The notes below the pieces were generated by a model. The model saw nothing but the letters and a program-made list of their open reading frames with translations, was not told where the DNA came from and made no database searches. Source: an uncultured Eubacteriales bacterium (GTDB taxonomy: Bacteria; Bacillota; Clostridia; Christensenellales; Aristaeellaceae). From it: 64,000 nucleotides of DNA. This document shows positions 53,158 to 63,677 of this stretch, in pieces; within the stretch, counting starts at the first letter, position 1, and each line of letters begins with the position of its first letter. The stretch is taken from the NCBI GenBank assembly GCA_902764915.1, contig CACWXY010000007.1:59584-123583 (forward strand). Direction: 5' to 3'. Both the position numbers and the translations under genes were made by a program.

Positions 53158-54285
53158 ATGAGGAATTATGCAATAATGCATTTAAATGAGTCCGCCGCCA
53201 TCATTTCAGAGACTGGCTTGTGCACAATCTCACGACCTGATTTATTGCCATATAATCTTCATCTTGATACATCGCATAATGATTGCATCGATGTCAGAAC
53301 ATGGAATCTGGCAAACTTTCACCATTGGTGTTCAGCTCGACTATTAGCATTGGATCGTAAGTATGCAAAGGAAATACTAAATTCCCTTGGATTAAAACAA
53401 GCCATTACTGATAAAGAACGTGCAGAGATTGCCATTTCCTATCACGCGCTTTCCTTAACAGATGTATATTGGATACGCGAAACACAAGAGTCTGTCTGTT
53501 TTGAAGATATCAACCTTTACGATCATCCCATGTCGGATGTTTTTGCCGGTGTTTCGCTGTGTGGTCAAGCCCTATCGATCGAAAAGATCCAAACGCTTTC
53601 CCAATACGACATCGCCGGTGACCTCTCAACACTGGGCATCGCACCAAAAGCATGGCTACACAGAAACAAAGGCTTTCTGCTGCTAAAAGGCGGAAGTCCC
53701 AAAGAAGTCGAAGCCGAATTGCTCGCCAGTCAGTTTGCCAGATGTTTTGACATTGATCAGGTACTCTATGAACCTCTGGAGTATGAAGGCCAGCAGGTTT
53801 CCCAATGCAAGCTAATCACATCCAAAGAGCAAGGTATCGTATCAGCACGACTTGTATCTGTCTATGCCGAAAATCATGGTTCTTCACTCTATGATATCAT
53901 CGAAAAACATGATTCCTATAATTTCCATATGATGAATATCATTGATTATCTCGTTGGCAATACTGACAGACACTTGGAAAACTGGGGATTCTGGGTTAAT
54001 AACAAAACCAATTCTTTGGAAACACTGCATCCGCTTATGGATTTCAATCATGCATTCCACGCATATGACACCATTGACGGAGCCCTATGCCAGACAACAC
54101 GAAAACCCATCTCACAGAAAGATGCTGCCATTATCGGCGTTCAAACAGTGGGATTTCGCATGATACATAATTTTCCAGGCAACTTATCCTCACAATTTCG
54201 AAAAGCCAATGCTCTTTTCGAAATGCCCCTTGACATTATGTTCCAAAAGCGACTGGCTCTCCTGAAAACAAATTCTAGACAGTAA
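53158..54285 (+). CDS. HipA-like protein kinase inside the type I RM operon
   Basis: 375 residues. An N-terminal region of unknown fold is followed by a HipA-type kinase: KGFLLLKGG as the ATP lysine region, catalytic D270 in NTDRHLENWGF and the metal-binding D295 in LMDFNHAF. Such kinases phosphorylate serine/threonine residues of proteins and include toxins. ATG at 53158 with GAGGA upstream; an ATG at 53104 lies inside the hsdS2 gene. It sits between hsdS2 and hsdR with short gaps. No HipB-like antitoxin gene is adjacent. Confidence 0.82.
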   Translation: MRNYAIMHLNESAAIISETGLCTISRPDLLPYNLHLDTSHNDCIDVRTWNLANFHHWCSARLLALDRKYAKEILNSLGLKQAITDKERAEIAISYHALSLTDVYWIRETQESVCFEDINLYDHPMSDVFAGVSLCGQALSIEKIQTLSQYDIAGDLSTLGIAPKAWLHRNKGFLLLKGGSPKEVEAELLASQFARCFDIDQVLYEPLEYEGQQVSQCKLITSKEQGIVSARLVSVYAENHGSSLYDIIEKHDSYNFHMMNIIDYLVGNTDRHLENWGFWVNNKTNSLETLHPLMDFNHAFHAYDTIDGALCQTTRKPISQKDAAIIGVQTVGFRMIHNFPGNLSSQFRKANALFEMPLDIMFQKRLALLKTNSRQ

Positions 54286-54338
54286 AACCCAGTTGAGTCC
54301 CATCGCCAACGGATAATTAATCATTGAAGGTGACCGAT

Positions 54339-57300
54339 ATGACGAATTTTGATTTTCTTCTCTCCACCCCGGCATTTGCTTCCTTTGCTAACGTTTCCAT
54401 TGCTGCGGAAAAGATCTATTCCATTGATTCCTCCGCCAGCGTCATAAACTGCCGCAAAGCCATGGAAATCGCAATCAAATGGATGTATTCCGTAGATGAT
54501 GCTCTCAGCATGCCGTGGGATGATAAGCTGGTCAGTCTTTTGAATACGGGAGAATTTCGAGATATCGTTGGCGATCAGCTTATGATCCGCCTAGATTACA
54601 TACGCAAGCTCGGAAACAACGCCGTCCATAACAGCAGTAATATTTCCAAAGAGCAAGCCGCTCTTTGTCTGCAGAATCTATGGATTTTCATGGATTTCAT
54701 AGCCTACTGCTATGGACAGGACTACACTTCATCAGAGTTTGATCCTTCTCTTCTGGAACAGACCACTGCCCCAGTGTATCTGGTTCCACCGGAAACAGAA
54801 GTCAAGCTTCAGCAACTCATGCAGGAAAATGCCACACTTCGCGAGGAACTTACTGCTCGGCGTGAAGCACAGCATGAAACCTATACACCCAAGCCACTGG
54901 ATCTCAGTGAATATGAGACTCGAAAACTATATATTAATGTGATGCTGCAGGACGCCGGCTGGCAGGAAGGGAAAAACTGGCTGAATGAAGTCAGGATTTC
55001 TGGCATGCCCAACCATAGTAAAGAAGGCGCTGCAGACTATGTACTCTATGGGGATGATGGACGTCCCCTGGCACTGGTTGAAGCCAAGCGTACCTGTGCC
55101 GATGTCGCACAAGGTCGCCAGCAAGCCAAGCTCTACGCCGATTCGCTGGAAAAGCAGTATGGACAGCGTCCTGTGATTTTTCTTACCAACGGTTTTGAAA
55201 CCCACATCATAGATGGACAGTATCCCGAGCGCCGCGTTGCCACAATCTACAGTAAGCGCGATCTCGAAAAACTTTATAATCTGCGCCACATGCGGCTCCC
55301 TCTGCACAGTGTACACGTCGATCGGCAGATTGCCGGACGCTACTATCAGCAGGAGGCCATCAAAGCTGTATGTGACAGTCTGGATGAGAAAAACCGCCGT
55401 AAAGCGCTTTTAGTCATGGCAACCGGAAGCGGAAAAACACGTACTGTCATCGCACTTTGCAAAGTTCTGCTAATGAAAGGCTGGGTCAAAAACATCCTTT
55501 TTCTGGCCGACCGTAATTCCCTGGTCACACAAGCCAAACGTAGTTTTGTCAATCTGTTGCCGGATCTCTCCGTAGTCAATCTCTGTGAAGACAAAACCAA
55601 CGCCAATGCCCACTGTGTATTCTCCACTTATCAGACGCTGTACAACTGCATTGATACCATTCATGATAAGGACGACACAAGGCTGTTTACCTGCGGCCAT
55701 TTTGACCTTGTGATCTGTGATGAAGCACACCGTTCCATCTATAACAAATACAAGGATATCTTCAATTATTTCGACGCACCTCTCGTCGGCCTAACAGCAA
55801 CGCCGCGGGATGAGATTGACAAAAATACTTACGAAATCTTTGAACTGGAAAACGGCATTCCTACCTATGGCTATGAACTGGCACAGGCCGTCAAAGACGG
55901 ATATCTGGTAGATTTTATCAGTGTGGAAACTGAACTCAAATTTATTGAGCAGGGAATCGTCTATGATGATCTCACCGAAGAAGAAAAGCAGGAATATGAA
56001 GAGACATTTGAGGATGAAGACGGAGATGTTCCAGACAGTATCTCCTCCAGTGCTCTCAATGAATGGGTGTTCAATGAAGACACCATCCGACAGGTACTCC
56101 GTATTCTCATGGAAAACGGGCTAAAAGTCGATTTCGGTAATAAAATCGGAAAGACCATAATCTTCGCCAAAAATCATCGTCATGCAGAAAAGATTCTGGA
56201 AATCTTCGGAAAAGAATATCCTCATCTCACGGATTTTGCGAAAGTCATTGACAACTATTCCACCTATGCTCAAAGTGCTATTGATGAATTCTCAGATTCT
56301 CAGAAACTTCCACAGATTGCCATTTCTGTTGATATGCTGGACACAGGAATTGATGTTCCGGAAGTACTGAATCTAGTTTTCTTTAAGAAAGTCATGAGTA
56401 AGGCCAAGTTCTGGCAAATGATTGGTCGCGGAACACGGCTATGTCCCGGCTTAATGGATGGAGAGGATAAATCGAAGTTCTATATTTTTGATTTCTGCGG
56501 AAACTTTGAATTCTTCCGTATGAATAAGGGAAAACCCTCCGCCAATCTTATGGCCCTTTCCAGCGCTTTGTTTTCCCTGAAAGCCCAGCTTGCTTATAAA
56601 CTACAAGACATTACCTACCAGAAGGAACCCTTTATCAGCATGCGCCAAGGTCTGGTCGATGAAATGCTGCAAAAAACACAGGCCCTTCCACGGGACAATT
56701 TCGCAGTCCGTCAGCATCTCAAGTATGTGGAACTCTACAGTGCACCTGAAAGCTATCAAACCCTGACTTATGAAAACACACTTGACATGACACGTGAAAT
56801 CGCCCCACTCATTGAACCGGACCAGTATGATCCCAAAGCGCTTCGTTTTGATGCCCTTCTCTATAACATTGAAATTGCCTATATGGCCGGCAAGAAGTAC
56901 GGCCGTGGACATTATGAGCTCAAGCAGAAAGTAAAAGCGGTGGCAAGTGTCGCAAATATTCCTGAAATCATGGCCCAGAGTACGCTTATCCACCAGATTA
57001 TTGATACCGATTACCTGTCGAATTGTGAAGTCAATGATTTTGAAAATATCCGGGAAAATATTCGAGACCTTATCAAATATATACCCTCGACAAAAGCCAT
57101 TTTTACTACTCACTTCAACGAAGAAGTGCTCTCCATCGAATGGAAAGAGTCGGAACTGGAGAATGACGATCTCAAAAATTACAAAGCCAAAGCTGAATTT
57201 TATGTGCGACAGCACCAAGATACAGCTGTCATCGCTAAGCTTAGAAGCAATATTCCCCTCACCGAAAACGATGTCTCTGAACTGGAACAGATTCTATGGA

Positions 57301-57635
57301 GTGAAGTCGGAAGTAAGGAAGACTACGAACGAGAGATCGGCGCCGTTCCCTTGGGCGAATTTGTCAGAAGCATTGTAGGGCTGGACATGGCAGCAGCAAA
57401 GGCCGCTTTCTCTGTCTATCTGGACGAGACGCAACTGGACAGTCGACAGATCTATTTCGTCAACCAGATTGTGGAATACATTGTTCAGAATGGCATGCTC
57501 AAAGATTTGTCCGTACTCCGTGAATCTCCCTTTACAGACCAGGGAAGTATTGTGGAAATCTTCACTGATCTCAGCGTCTGGGATGGCATTCGCAAAATCA
57601 TCAATCAGGTAAACGCCAACGCCTCTGCCGCATAA
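54339..57635 (+). CDS. hsdR: Type I restriction-modification endonuclease/translocase subunit
   Basis: 1098 residues. DUF4145-type N-terminal domain (about 1-125), a short coiled coil (about 155-180) and an HSDR-N nuclease domain with D...EAK catalytic residues (ADYVLYGDDGRPLALVEAK, near 230-250). Then come two RecA-like helicase domains with Walker A ATGSGKT (near 362), DEAH (near 460), LTATP and the late motif RGTRLCPG. The C-terminal region of about 300 residues binds the MTase. It translocates and cuts unmodified DNA. AAGGTG precedes the ATG. Confidence 0.94.
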   Translation: MTNFDFLLSTPAFASFANVSIAAEKIYSIDSSASVINCRKAMEIAIKWMYSVDDALSMPWDDKLVSLLNTGEFRDIVGDQLMIRLDYIRKLGNNAVHNSSNISKEQAALCLQNLWIFMDFIAYCYGQDYTSSEFDPSLLEQTTAPVYLVPPETEVKLQQLMQENATLREELTARREAQHETYTPKPLDLSEYETRKLYINVMLQDAGWQEGKNWLNEVRISGMPNHSKEGAADYVLYGDDGRPLALVEAKRTCADVAQGRQQAKLYADSLEKQYGQRPVIFLTNGFETHIIDGQYPERRVATIYSKRDLEKLYNLRHMRLPLHSVHVDRQIAGRYYQQEAIKAVCDSLDEKNRRKALLVMATGSGKTRTVIALCKVLLMKGWVKNILFLADRNSLVTQAKRSFVNLLPDLSVVNLCEDKTNANAHCVFSTYQTLYNCIDTIHDKDDTRLFTCGHFDLVICDEAHRSIYNKYKDIFNYFDAPLVGLTATPRDEIDKNTYEIFELENGIPTYGYELAQAVKDGYLVDFISVETELKFIEQGIVYDDLTEEEKQEYEETFEDEDGDVPDSISSSALNEWVFNEDTIRQVLRILMENGLKVDFGNKIGKTIIFAKNHRHAEKILEIFGKEYPHLTDFAKVIDNYSTYAQSAIDEFSDSQKLPQIAISVDMLDTGIDVPEVLNLVFFKKVMSKAKFWQMIGRGTRLCPGLMDGEDKSKFYIFDFCGNFEFFRMNKGKPSANLMALSSALFSLKAQLAYKLQDITYQKEPFISMRQGLVDEMLQKTQALPRDNFAVRQHLKYVELYSAPESYQTLTYENTLDMTREIAPLIEPDQYDPKALRFDALLYNIEIAYMAGKKYGRGHYELKQKVKAVASVANIPEIMAQSTLIHQIIDTDYLSNCEVNDFENIRENIRDLIKYIPSTKAIFTTHFNEEVLSIEWKESELENDDLKNYKAKAEFYVRQHQDTAVIAKLRSNIPLTENDVSELEQILWSEVGSKEDYEREIGAVPLGEFVRSIVGLDMAAAKAAFSVYLDETQLDSRQIYFVNQIVEYIVQNGMLKDLSVLRESPFTDQGSIVEIFTDLSVWDGIRKIINQVNANASAA

Positions 57636-57963
57636 CAGTATAGATGAAGGATACAAGAAGGAATTGGAGAAGGTATCTCTTTACACACTCCCACTTTTCC
57701 GACACATCTTATTCTTTTATTGTATTGTGCATGCTTTGCACTCTACGAGTATGAGCAACTACAGTTGTAGTAGATGAACCGGAACTGCTTTTCGGTGGAA
57801 ATAGCTGGCTTTATCAGCCAGAGATTGTATGTTGACCATTAGCAGGCATAATACGCACCTGTTCTTTGATTCGAGAATGCGCAAGTTCAAGATTGTAATG
57901 TTTGGAATAAGATTTGCATAATCAAGCTTATCTACCGATTTTGGGAAAGAATGTGACATCAAA
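57636..57963 (+). other. Intergenic region between hsdR and the SNF2 helicase gene
   Basis: AT-rich, no convincing gene. A weak promoter-like pair TTGTAA - 18 bases - CATAAT lies shortly before the SNF2 start. Nothing else stands out. Confidence 0.4.
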
Positions 57964-60900
57964 TTGGCAAAACTGTTTTCATCCGATGAAGCTCTGGCAG
58001 TAATACAATCATCCGAAGCCCTGCTACGAGACGGCAACAATATAAAGATTTATTACCAAAAGTTAATCGATGAGATAGATCAATTAGCAAATAATCTATT
58101 TCATAATAACCTTTTGATTGATGCTATTGAAAGCGACTTACGTCGCGGACAAAGTCGTGCACCTACTTCATTCGAACTTCAATCGCTCATGCAAAAGCTC
58201 AAGCTTTATATGACGGTTCGGCCAACAATCGAGAGTATGCTCAATAACTTTGAAGCATTTTCAAATGACACGAATGAGGCGATCCAGCGCTTGCGTCCTG
58301 CCACAAATGGCTGGCAATGGTTTTTTTCGTCTTCATATAAAAAAACACAAGCTGACTTATCTTATCTATCTTTGAAAGACATAGTAAACGAAGACTGTGC
58401 AAAGCATATTAAGCAAGCTTCTAAACTTATTATTGGAGCCACTGACAATTCACCCGATCTTGCTGCCTTTCATGATTTTGAAAAACGCCCTCTGGCATAT
58501 TATCAGTCTTTATGTCAGATTCTTTCCAATCATATAGAATGGCCCGACATCCCGCTCATTATTAACTCCATTGCTAAAGTTACGGATTTATTAGATCTTA
58601 ATCGGCGACTGTTGTCTTCTACACAGAATCGACTGGAAAATGATAAGAATACGATTCAGCTATTTATTCAAAAAGCAAAAGCTGCTGCAGCCATAGAGAC
58701 TGTAAAAAATATACCTATTGAAGAATTATTGCAGATAAAGCCTGGGCTTCGCGTCAAAACATTCCGTGAAGCAGGCTATGAATCCATTTATGACATTCAT
58801 TGTGCCACCATCTCATCTTTAGGTTCAATATATGGCATAAGTTATGAAATGGCCAATCAGATCAAACAAGCCGCAAAACTATACATAGAAGATTCGTTAG
58901 GAGGTATTAAACTTCACCTTAGCACAGACCATAAGACGCAAGAATTAACCATATTGATAGTGTCAGTATTCCAGTACAAACAACACATTTCTCTTCAGGA
59001 AAAACTCATAGCATTACAACCCCTGCTTTCTGCAAATGAAATATCTACTCGCAATCTACAACAGGTGCAGAATGTAATCAACTGGATTTTCACCACGGAG
59101 GAAAAACGCAAATCAGCCATTCAAGAGTACCAAACGCTTGAGACATTTGCTGAGCAAGATTGTATCCTTCAGTTAAGAGAAATTCAGCGCCTCATCTCAA
59201 GTCCAAAAGTTCCCACGCCTGATACAGCCTGGGCTGATTTCTGTAATGATCCTATCTCCTATTCTGTATTATTGGAGCAGGTTGATCCCGATGTCTTTGG
59301 CAGTAGTGATAAGTTTTATGGATTGCCAGAAGATCTTGCACGGGAAATACAGGATGAAGCCTTCTTTCCTGATGGGTTGCTTTGTACCCCTTATCGCTAT
59401 CAGGAATGGGGTATCAAATACATTTTGCATCAAAACAAAGTACTACTGGGCGACGAAATGGGACTCGGAAAAACAGTCCAGGCAATTGGCACAATGGTTT
59501 CTTTGCGTAATACAGGTGCTACCCATTTCTTTGTAATATGTCCTGCCAGTGTTCTCATGAACTGGAAAAAAGAAATCGAGAAAAAAAGTAAGCTTCGTGC
59601 TTTCCTCATATATGGAGACAACCGTGAATTACAGCTTGCAGACTGGATTCATAACGGAGGCGTTGCTGTAACTACTTACGAAACAACAGGCAAAATAAAA
59701 TTTGCCGTAAACTTTCATTATGAGTTGCTCGTTGTAGATGAAGCACACTATATTAAAAACAAAAAGGCACAAAGAACTGTCAATGTATTAAAAATAAGCA
59801 CCAGAGCCAATCGTTTACTGTTTATGACAGGAACTGCCCTTGAAAATAAAGTAGATGAGATGATCACTCTTATCTCCTACCTTCAGCCACAGCTTGCAAA
59901 TGTACTTTCTGTCTCAGGCTCTCTTGCTCCCAAAAAATTCCAGCAGACTATTGCCCCTGTTTATTATCGAAGGAAACTAGAGCAAGTACATAATGATATT
60001 CCTGAACTAATAGACACTGAAGCTTGGTGTAATCTGTCCCCAGCTGAGGAAACGTTATATGAAAGTTCAGTCCTTCGCAAGCAATTTATGGAATGCCGTC
60101 GTGTTTCCTGGCAAATTCCAAATCCTTCTCAATCTTCCAAGGCCCAGCGCTTATTAGAAATTGTTGAAGATGCCAAGGATGATAACCGTCTCGTCATTGT
60201 ATTCTCTTTTTTCCTTGATACTATACGGAAAATCAAGCAGTTACTCGGAAATCAATGTCTAGGTCCTATTGATGGTTCTGTATCGCCTGAAGAACGTCAA
60301 CGTATCATAGAGGAATTTGAAAGCAAACCAGCCGGAACCGTTCTGTTGGCCCAAATCCAAGCGGGTGGGACTGGACTGAACATCCAATCCGCCAGTGTAA
60401 TAATATTATGCGAACCTCAGTTGAAGCCTTCTATTGAAAACCAGGCAATTGCTCGCGCTCATCGCATGGGTCAGAAAAGAAACGTCCTCGTTTATCGGTT
60501 GCTTTGCGTAAATACGATTGATGAGCGAATACGGACATTACTCAAAGAAAAACAATCCATCTTCAACAATTATGCTGATCCATCTGCAGCTGCAGAAGCA
60601 ACAGAAAAAGAAGAAGCAAAGATAGACGATAAAACATACGGTAAACTGATAAATGAGGAAATTGAACGAATCAAGAAAGAAAAAGGAATTGTTGATGACT
60701 TCTTGCAAACCACAGACTCGTCTGTTTCCTCGAACATAAATTCTCAATCATCCACTTCTCCGCAACCTTCCATTGGCCCATTAACCACCCCAATGCAAGC
60801 ACCTAATCTGTATGCTCCGTCAAAAGAAAACCGCACTGAAAAAAAAGAATCTGCTCATGTTTGTTCCCCGTCATCAGACCATACTAGAAATACTACTGTT

Positions 60901-61551
60901 GGCTATTTGAATCAATCGCAGGTATATGACACTTCTGCTTCACAAAATTCAAACACTGAAGCCACTAATAAAGCAACTAATCACGCATCTATCACATCGA
61001 TTCCTGTTCAAGCAACAGTGCCTCACAGCAATATCATCACACAGAAATCTCCTGCGATACCAGTTCAAACCATAAGTCAGCATGAAGAAGTCACAAAAAC
61101 AACCAGCTCCAACTCATCTCTTGAGTTTGATTCAATAGAAAGCTTTATCCAACTTCTCCGTGAAAGTAATCTCTCTTTTATTGATAATCGTGATACATCT
61201 GGTTATTTATGGATTTCTTCCAATCCCTTTGTCGATCAAACGCTTGGAAAAGCACGCATTCAAAACAAATTATTAAATCATTTAGATGCAAGTCCAGCTC
61301 TGGGAGGAAAACCCGGCTGGTACATTCTCTGTGGCAATGCAAACAACGATAAACCTGAAAAACCCATCCATTATCATCAACTAGTTGGAAAACGGGTTTT
61401 TCATTCTGCTGAACATGCTCCTGCCCTGGTTCTTAGTTGCGATGGTAAATACATAACGTTACGCTTTGAATCAGGACGAAAAGCGAATTCAACAGTCGAA
61501 TACAGTTTGGAAAAATGTCTCGACAACCATCTACTTACTATCATAGACTAA
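57964..61551 (+). CDS. Large SNF2-family helicase with unknown N- and C-terminal domains
   Basis: 1195 residues from TTG 57964; the ribosome binding site is poor and the start uncertain. Residues 1-450 are mostly helical and unrecognised. The SNF2 core has Walker A GDEMGLGKT (near 495), DEAH (near 592), TGTALEN, and motif VI QAIARAHRMGQKR (near 829). A Ser/Thr/Gln-rich linker follows (about 915-1055). The last 135 residues form a compact domain (FIDNRDTSGYLWISS...) found by impression at the end of some other defence or repair helicases. It is not DISARM or any complete system I can name. Its place directly after the RM operon suggests a defence role. Confidence 0.83.
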   Translation: MAKLFSSDEALAVIQSSEALLRDGNNIKIYYQKLIDEIDQLANNLFHNNLLIDAIESDLRRGQSRAPTSFELQSLMQKLKLYMTVRPTIESMLNNFEAFSNDTNEAIQRLRPATNGWQWFFSSSYKKTQADLSYLSLKDIVNEDCAKHIKQASKLIIGATDNSPDLAAFHDFEKRPLAYYQSLCQILSNHIEWPDIPLIINSIAKVTDLLDLNRRLLSSTQNRLENDKNTIQLFIQKAKAAAAIETVKNIPIEELLQIKPGLRVKTFREAGYESIYDIHCATISSLGSIYGISYEMANQIKQAAKLYIEDSLGGIKLHLSTDHKTQELTILIVSVFQYKQHISLQEKLIALQPLLSANEISTRNLQQVQNVINWIFTTEEKRKSAIQEYQTLETFAEQDCILQLREIQRLISSPKVPTPDTAWADFCNDPISYSVLLEQVDPDVFGSSDKFYGLPEDLAREIQDEAFFPDGLLCTPYRYQEWGIKYILHQNKVLLGDEMGLGKTVQAIGTMVSLRNTGATHFFVICPASVLMNWKKEIEKKSKLRAFLIYGDNRELQLADWIHNGGVAVTTYETTGKIKFAVNFHYELLVVDEAHYIKNKKAQRTVNVLKISTRANRLLFMTGTALENKVDEMITLISYLQPQLANVLSVSGSLAPKKFQQTIAPVYYRRKLEQVHNDIPELIDTEAWCNLSPAEETLYESSVLRKQFMECRRVSWQIPNPSQSSKAQRLLEIVEDAKDDNRLVIVFSFFLDTIRKIKQLLGNQCLGPIDGSVSPEERQRIIEEFESKPAGTVLLAQIQAGGTGLNIQSASVIILCEPQLKPSIENQAIARAHRMGQKRNVLVYRLLCVNTIDERIRTLLKEKQSIFNNYADPSAAAEATEKEEAKIDDKTYGKLINEEIERIKKEKGIVDDFLQTTDSSVSSNINSQSSTSPQPSIGPLTTPMQAPNLYAPSKENRTEKKESAHVCSPSSDHTRNTTVGYLNQSQVYDTSASQNSNTEATNKATNHASITSIPVQATVPHSNIITQKSPAIPVQTISQHEEVTKTTSSNSSLEFDSIESFIQLLRESNLSFIDNRDTSGYLWISSNPFVDQTLGKARIQNKLLNHLDASPALGGKPGWYILCGNANNDKPEKPIHYHQLVGKRVFHSAEHAPALVLSCDGKYITLRFESGRKANSTVEYSLEKCLDNHLLTIID

Positions 61552-61988
61552 TAAGTGTCCTATCCCGACACTTCTATGTATTAATTGATAGGTATTGCAC
61601 ACTATGTATTTTTGCCTGAAAAGTATTATGGAGAGTATCGAAAAAATAACCAGCTTTTCCAGCAAGGAGTTTACCTTGTGCGGCCGATGTGATAGTCTCG
61701 CCATAAACACCAGTTCAACAGATGCCTATACGGATAGCAGCAGTAGGGATCACTCTTAAAACCGGCATTCTTGACCGACAAAGTCTCAACGCCAACGACC
61801 AGAAGAAAAGTCCAACCAGAAAAGCTGGCCATTTGGCTACCGCACAGTTCCTGCTGTCATTGCATAAGAGCAACTGCTGGAGATCATAAAATACAGAACT
61901 GTACTCATGATTGAAAAAACAGCAATATTATCCTTTATATAGCCATCCCGAGATAAATTCCTGTAATTATGTTGAGGAGGTCTCATCC
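61552..61988 (+). other. Intergenic region between SNF2 helicase and AAA-ATPase genes
   Basis: No complete gene. AAGTGTC and GACACTT (about 61553-61576) form a small hairpin just after the SNF2 stop. Short pieces read like protein (HFGYRTVPAVIA followed by a stop and EQLLEII), suggesting a degraded remnant that I cannot name. Confidence 0.35.
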
Positions 61989-63677
61989 ATGAATCATTAC
62001 TACCTTAACATTGGTCCATTGGGATACAAAGAGATCAGTGAAGACAACAATTATATTGATAAAACAGGCCTCATTCACTGTCTCAATACATATATTAACA
62101 AGTCTGGAAAGCTTGTCCTTGCCAGTTGGCCTCGAAGATTTGGAAAAACCTTCTCCGCGCAAATGCTTGCCGCCTATTACACTTATGGCTACGATACAAC
62201 CTCTCTTTTCCAGAATCGGATTATTCATGCGATGGATCCATCTCTCACATACTGTGGTGCCTTCGATGTAATCTATATTGATATGCTGCAAGTAAGAGAT
62301 TCCATGCGAAGCCAGCAAGCGATTCTAAATACAGCCGCTACGAAATCCGCTGAAGCACCACAGCTTGACTGGATCGACTTTCTCACAGATTCTCTTATTC
62401 AGGAACTTGCTGATTCCTATGGTTCCGATATCATTGTTGAAAAATCGTTAGCAAGAACACTTGTAAATACCGTTCAAAAAACCGGTCGAAAAATTATCTG
62501 GATTTGCGATGAGTGGGACAGCTTTTTCCGCGAGCCGACAGAAGATCCGGAAGCACCCCGTAAATATATAGAATTTCTTCGAAGTCTCTTCAAGGTGCCA
62601 CAAACAACTTCTCTGGTTTTTGCGGCTGCTTATATGACAGGTATTCTGCCCATGATAAAAGTGAAAGGAGAGTCAGCCCTTACAGAATTTGATGACTATA
62701 CCATGTTTACACCTGGAGAACTCGCTCCATATGTCGGTTTTACTGAAGCGGAAGTTCGTGATTTGCTGGAAAGGAATCCCAACTGTGGCATTACATATGA
62801 TGAAATGGCAGAATGGTATGAAGGCTATTCTTTTCCTAGCGCAGGCCCTCTTTTTAACCCTCGCTCGGTCATTCAGGCAATCAAGTTTAAACAGTGCACC
62901 TCGTATTGGACCGACAGTTCCAGTAATGCACAGTTTAAGCAATTGGTCTCCATGCAACGAAAAACACTGCGCCAAGATGTCGAGAAACTGCTGCAGGGTG
63001 AAAATATCCCTGTCAGCAAAGTAAACTTCGATAACGATCTTCGAACATTGCCTGATTCAGACGGAGAAGGAGATGGTGCCACACTCGCTGCCATGGTTCA
63101 TCTGGGATACCTCAGTTACGACAGCCAAACAGACTGTGCACATATTCCAAACAAAGAAATTCGCTCTCAGTTCCTGGACATGCTCAAAGAAAGCAGTTTT
63201 CCTGTTATTTACCGAAAAATCACAAATGCAGATCAGCTTCTTCAAGACACGCTTGCAGGTAATGAAAAATGTGTTGCAGAAGCATTTCGTGCCATCCACC
63301 ATCAATACACTGATCCCAAAGCTTACAACACGGAAGCTACACTCAAGGAAACATTGGATCTCGCCTATTATACTGCTGACAGATACTATATTCGGATGTA
63401 TGAAATTCCCAGCGGTGAAGGCTTTGCCGATGTCATCTTCTATCCAAAGGCACAGTGCGCTTATCCGCTATTAATCATAGAGCTCAAGAAAAATGCAGTG
63501 GCAGAAACAGGCCTTTCACAAATCAAAAAGCGAAACTACCCCGCCCGTTTCAAGGAGTACGGTGGAAAAGAAATCCTCCTTGTTTCCATAAGCTACCATG
63601 CTGATAAGTTGGAGAAGGAACATTTCTGCAAAATTGAACGTATGCTCCTTCCCGCCGAATCGTCACCTACATGTTGA
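61989..63677 (+). CDS. AAA-ATPase-like protein with C-terminal PD-(D/E)XK nuclease-like domain
   Basis: 562 residues; ATG at 61989 with GAGGAGG upstream. The N-terminal ATPase has Walker A ASWPRRFGKT (about 45-54), Walker B-like IWICDEWD and the sensor region typical of PF09820 proteins. The C-terminal part contains FADVIFYPK...LLIIELKK (about 477-498), the D...E-x-K pattern of PF08011 nuclease-like domains. The family is widespread in gut anaerobes, often multicopy, with unknown function; mobile-element or defence roles have been proposed. It closes the AT-rich island. Confidence 0.83.
   Translation: MNHYYLNIGPLGYKEISEDNNYIDKTGLIHCLNTYINKSGKLVLASWPRRFGKTFSAQMLAAYYTYGYDTTSLFQNRIIHAMDPSLTYCGAFDVIYIDMLQVRDSMRSQQAILNTAATKSAEAPQLDWIDFLTDSLIQELADSYGSDIIVEKSLARTLVNTVQKTGRKIIWICDEWDSFFREPTEDPEAPRKYIEFLRSLFKVPQTTSLVFAAAYMTGILPMIKVKGESALTEFDDYTMFTPGELAPYVGFTEAEVRDLLERNPNCGITYDEMAEWYEGYSFPSAGPLFNPRSVIQAIKFKQCTSYWTDSSSNAQFKQLVSMQRKTLRQDVEKLLQGENIPVSKVNFDNDLRTLPDSDGEGDGATLAAMVHLGYLSYDSQTDCAHIPNKEIRSQFLDMLKESSFPVIYRKITNADQLLQDTLAGNEKCVAEAFRAIHHQYTDPKAYNTEATLKETLDLAYYTADRYYIRMYEIPSGEGFADVIFYPKAQCAYPLLIIELKKNAVAETGLSQIKKRNYPARFKEYGGKEILLVSISYHADKLEKEHFCKIERMLLPAESSPTC

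Noticed and set aside
57964..63677. DISARM, BREX or another named defence system
   Set aside because: Apart from the type I RM genes, the marker genes of those systems (for example a PLD protein, PglZ or DUF1998 protein) are absent.
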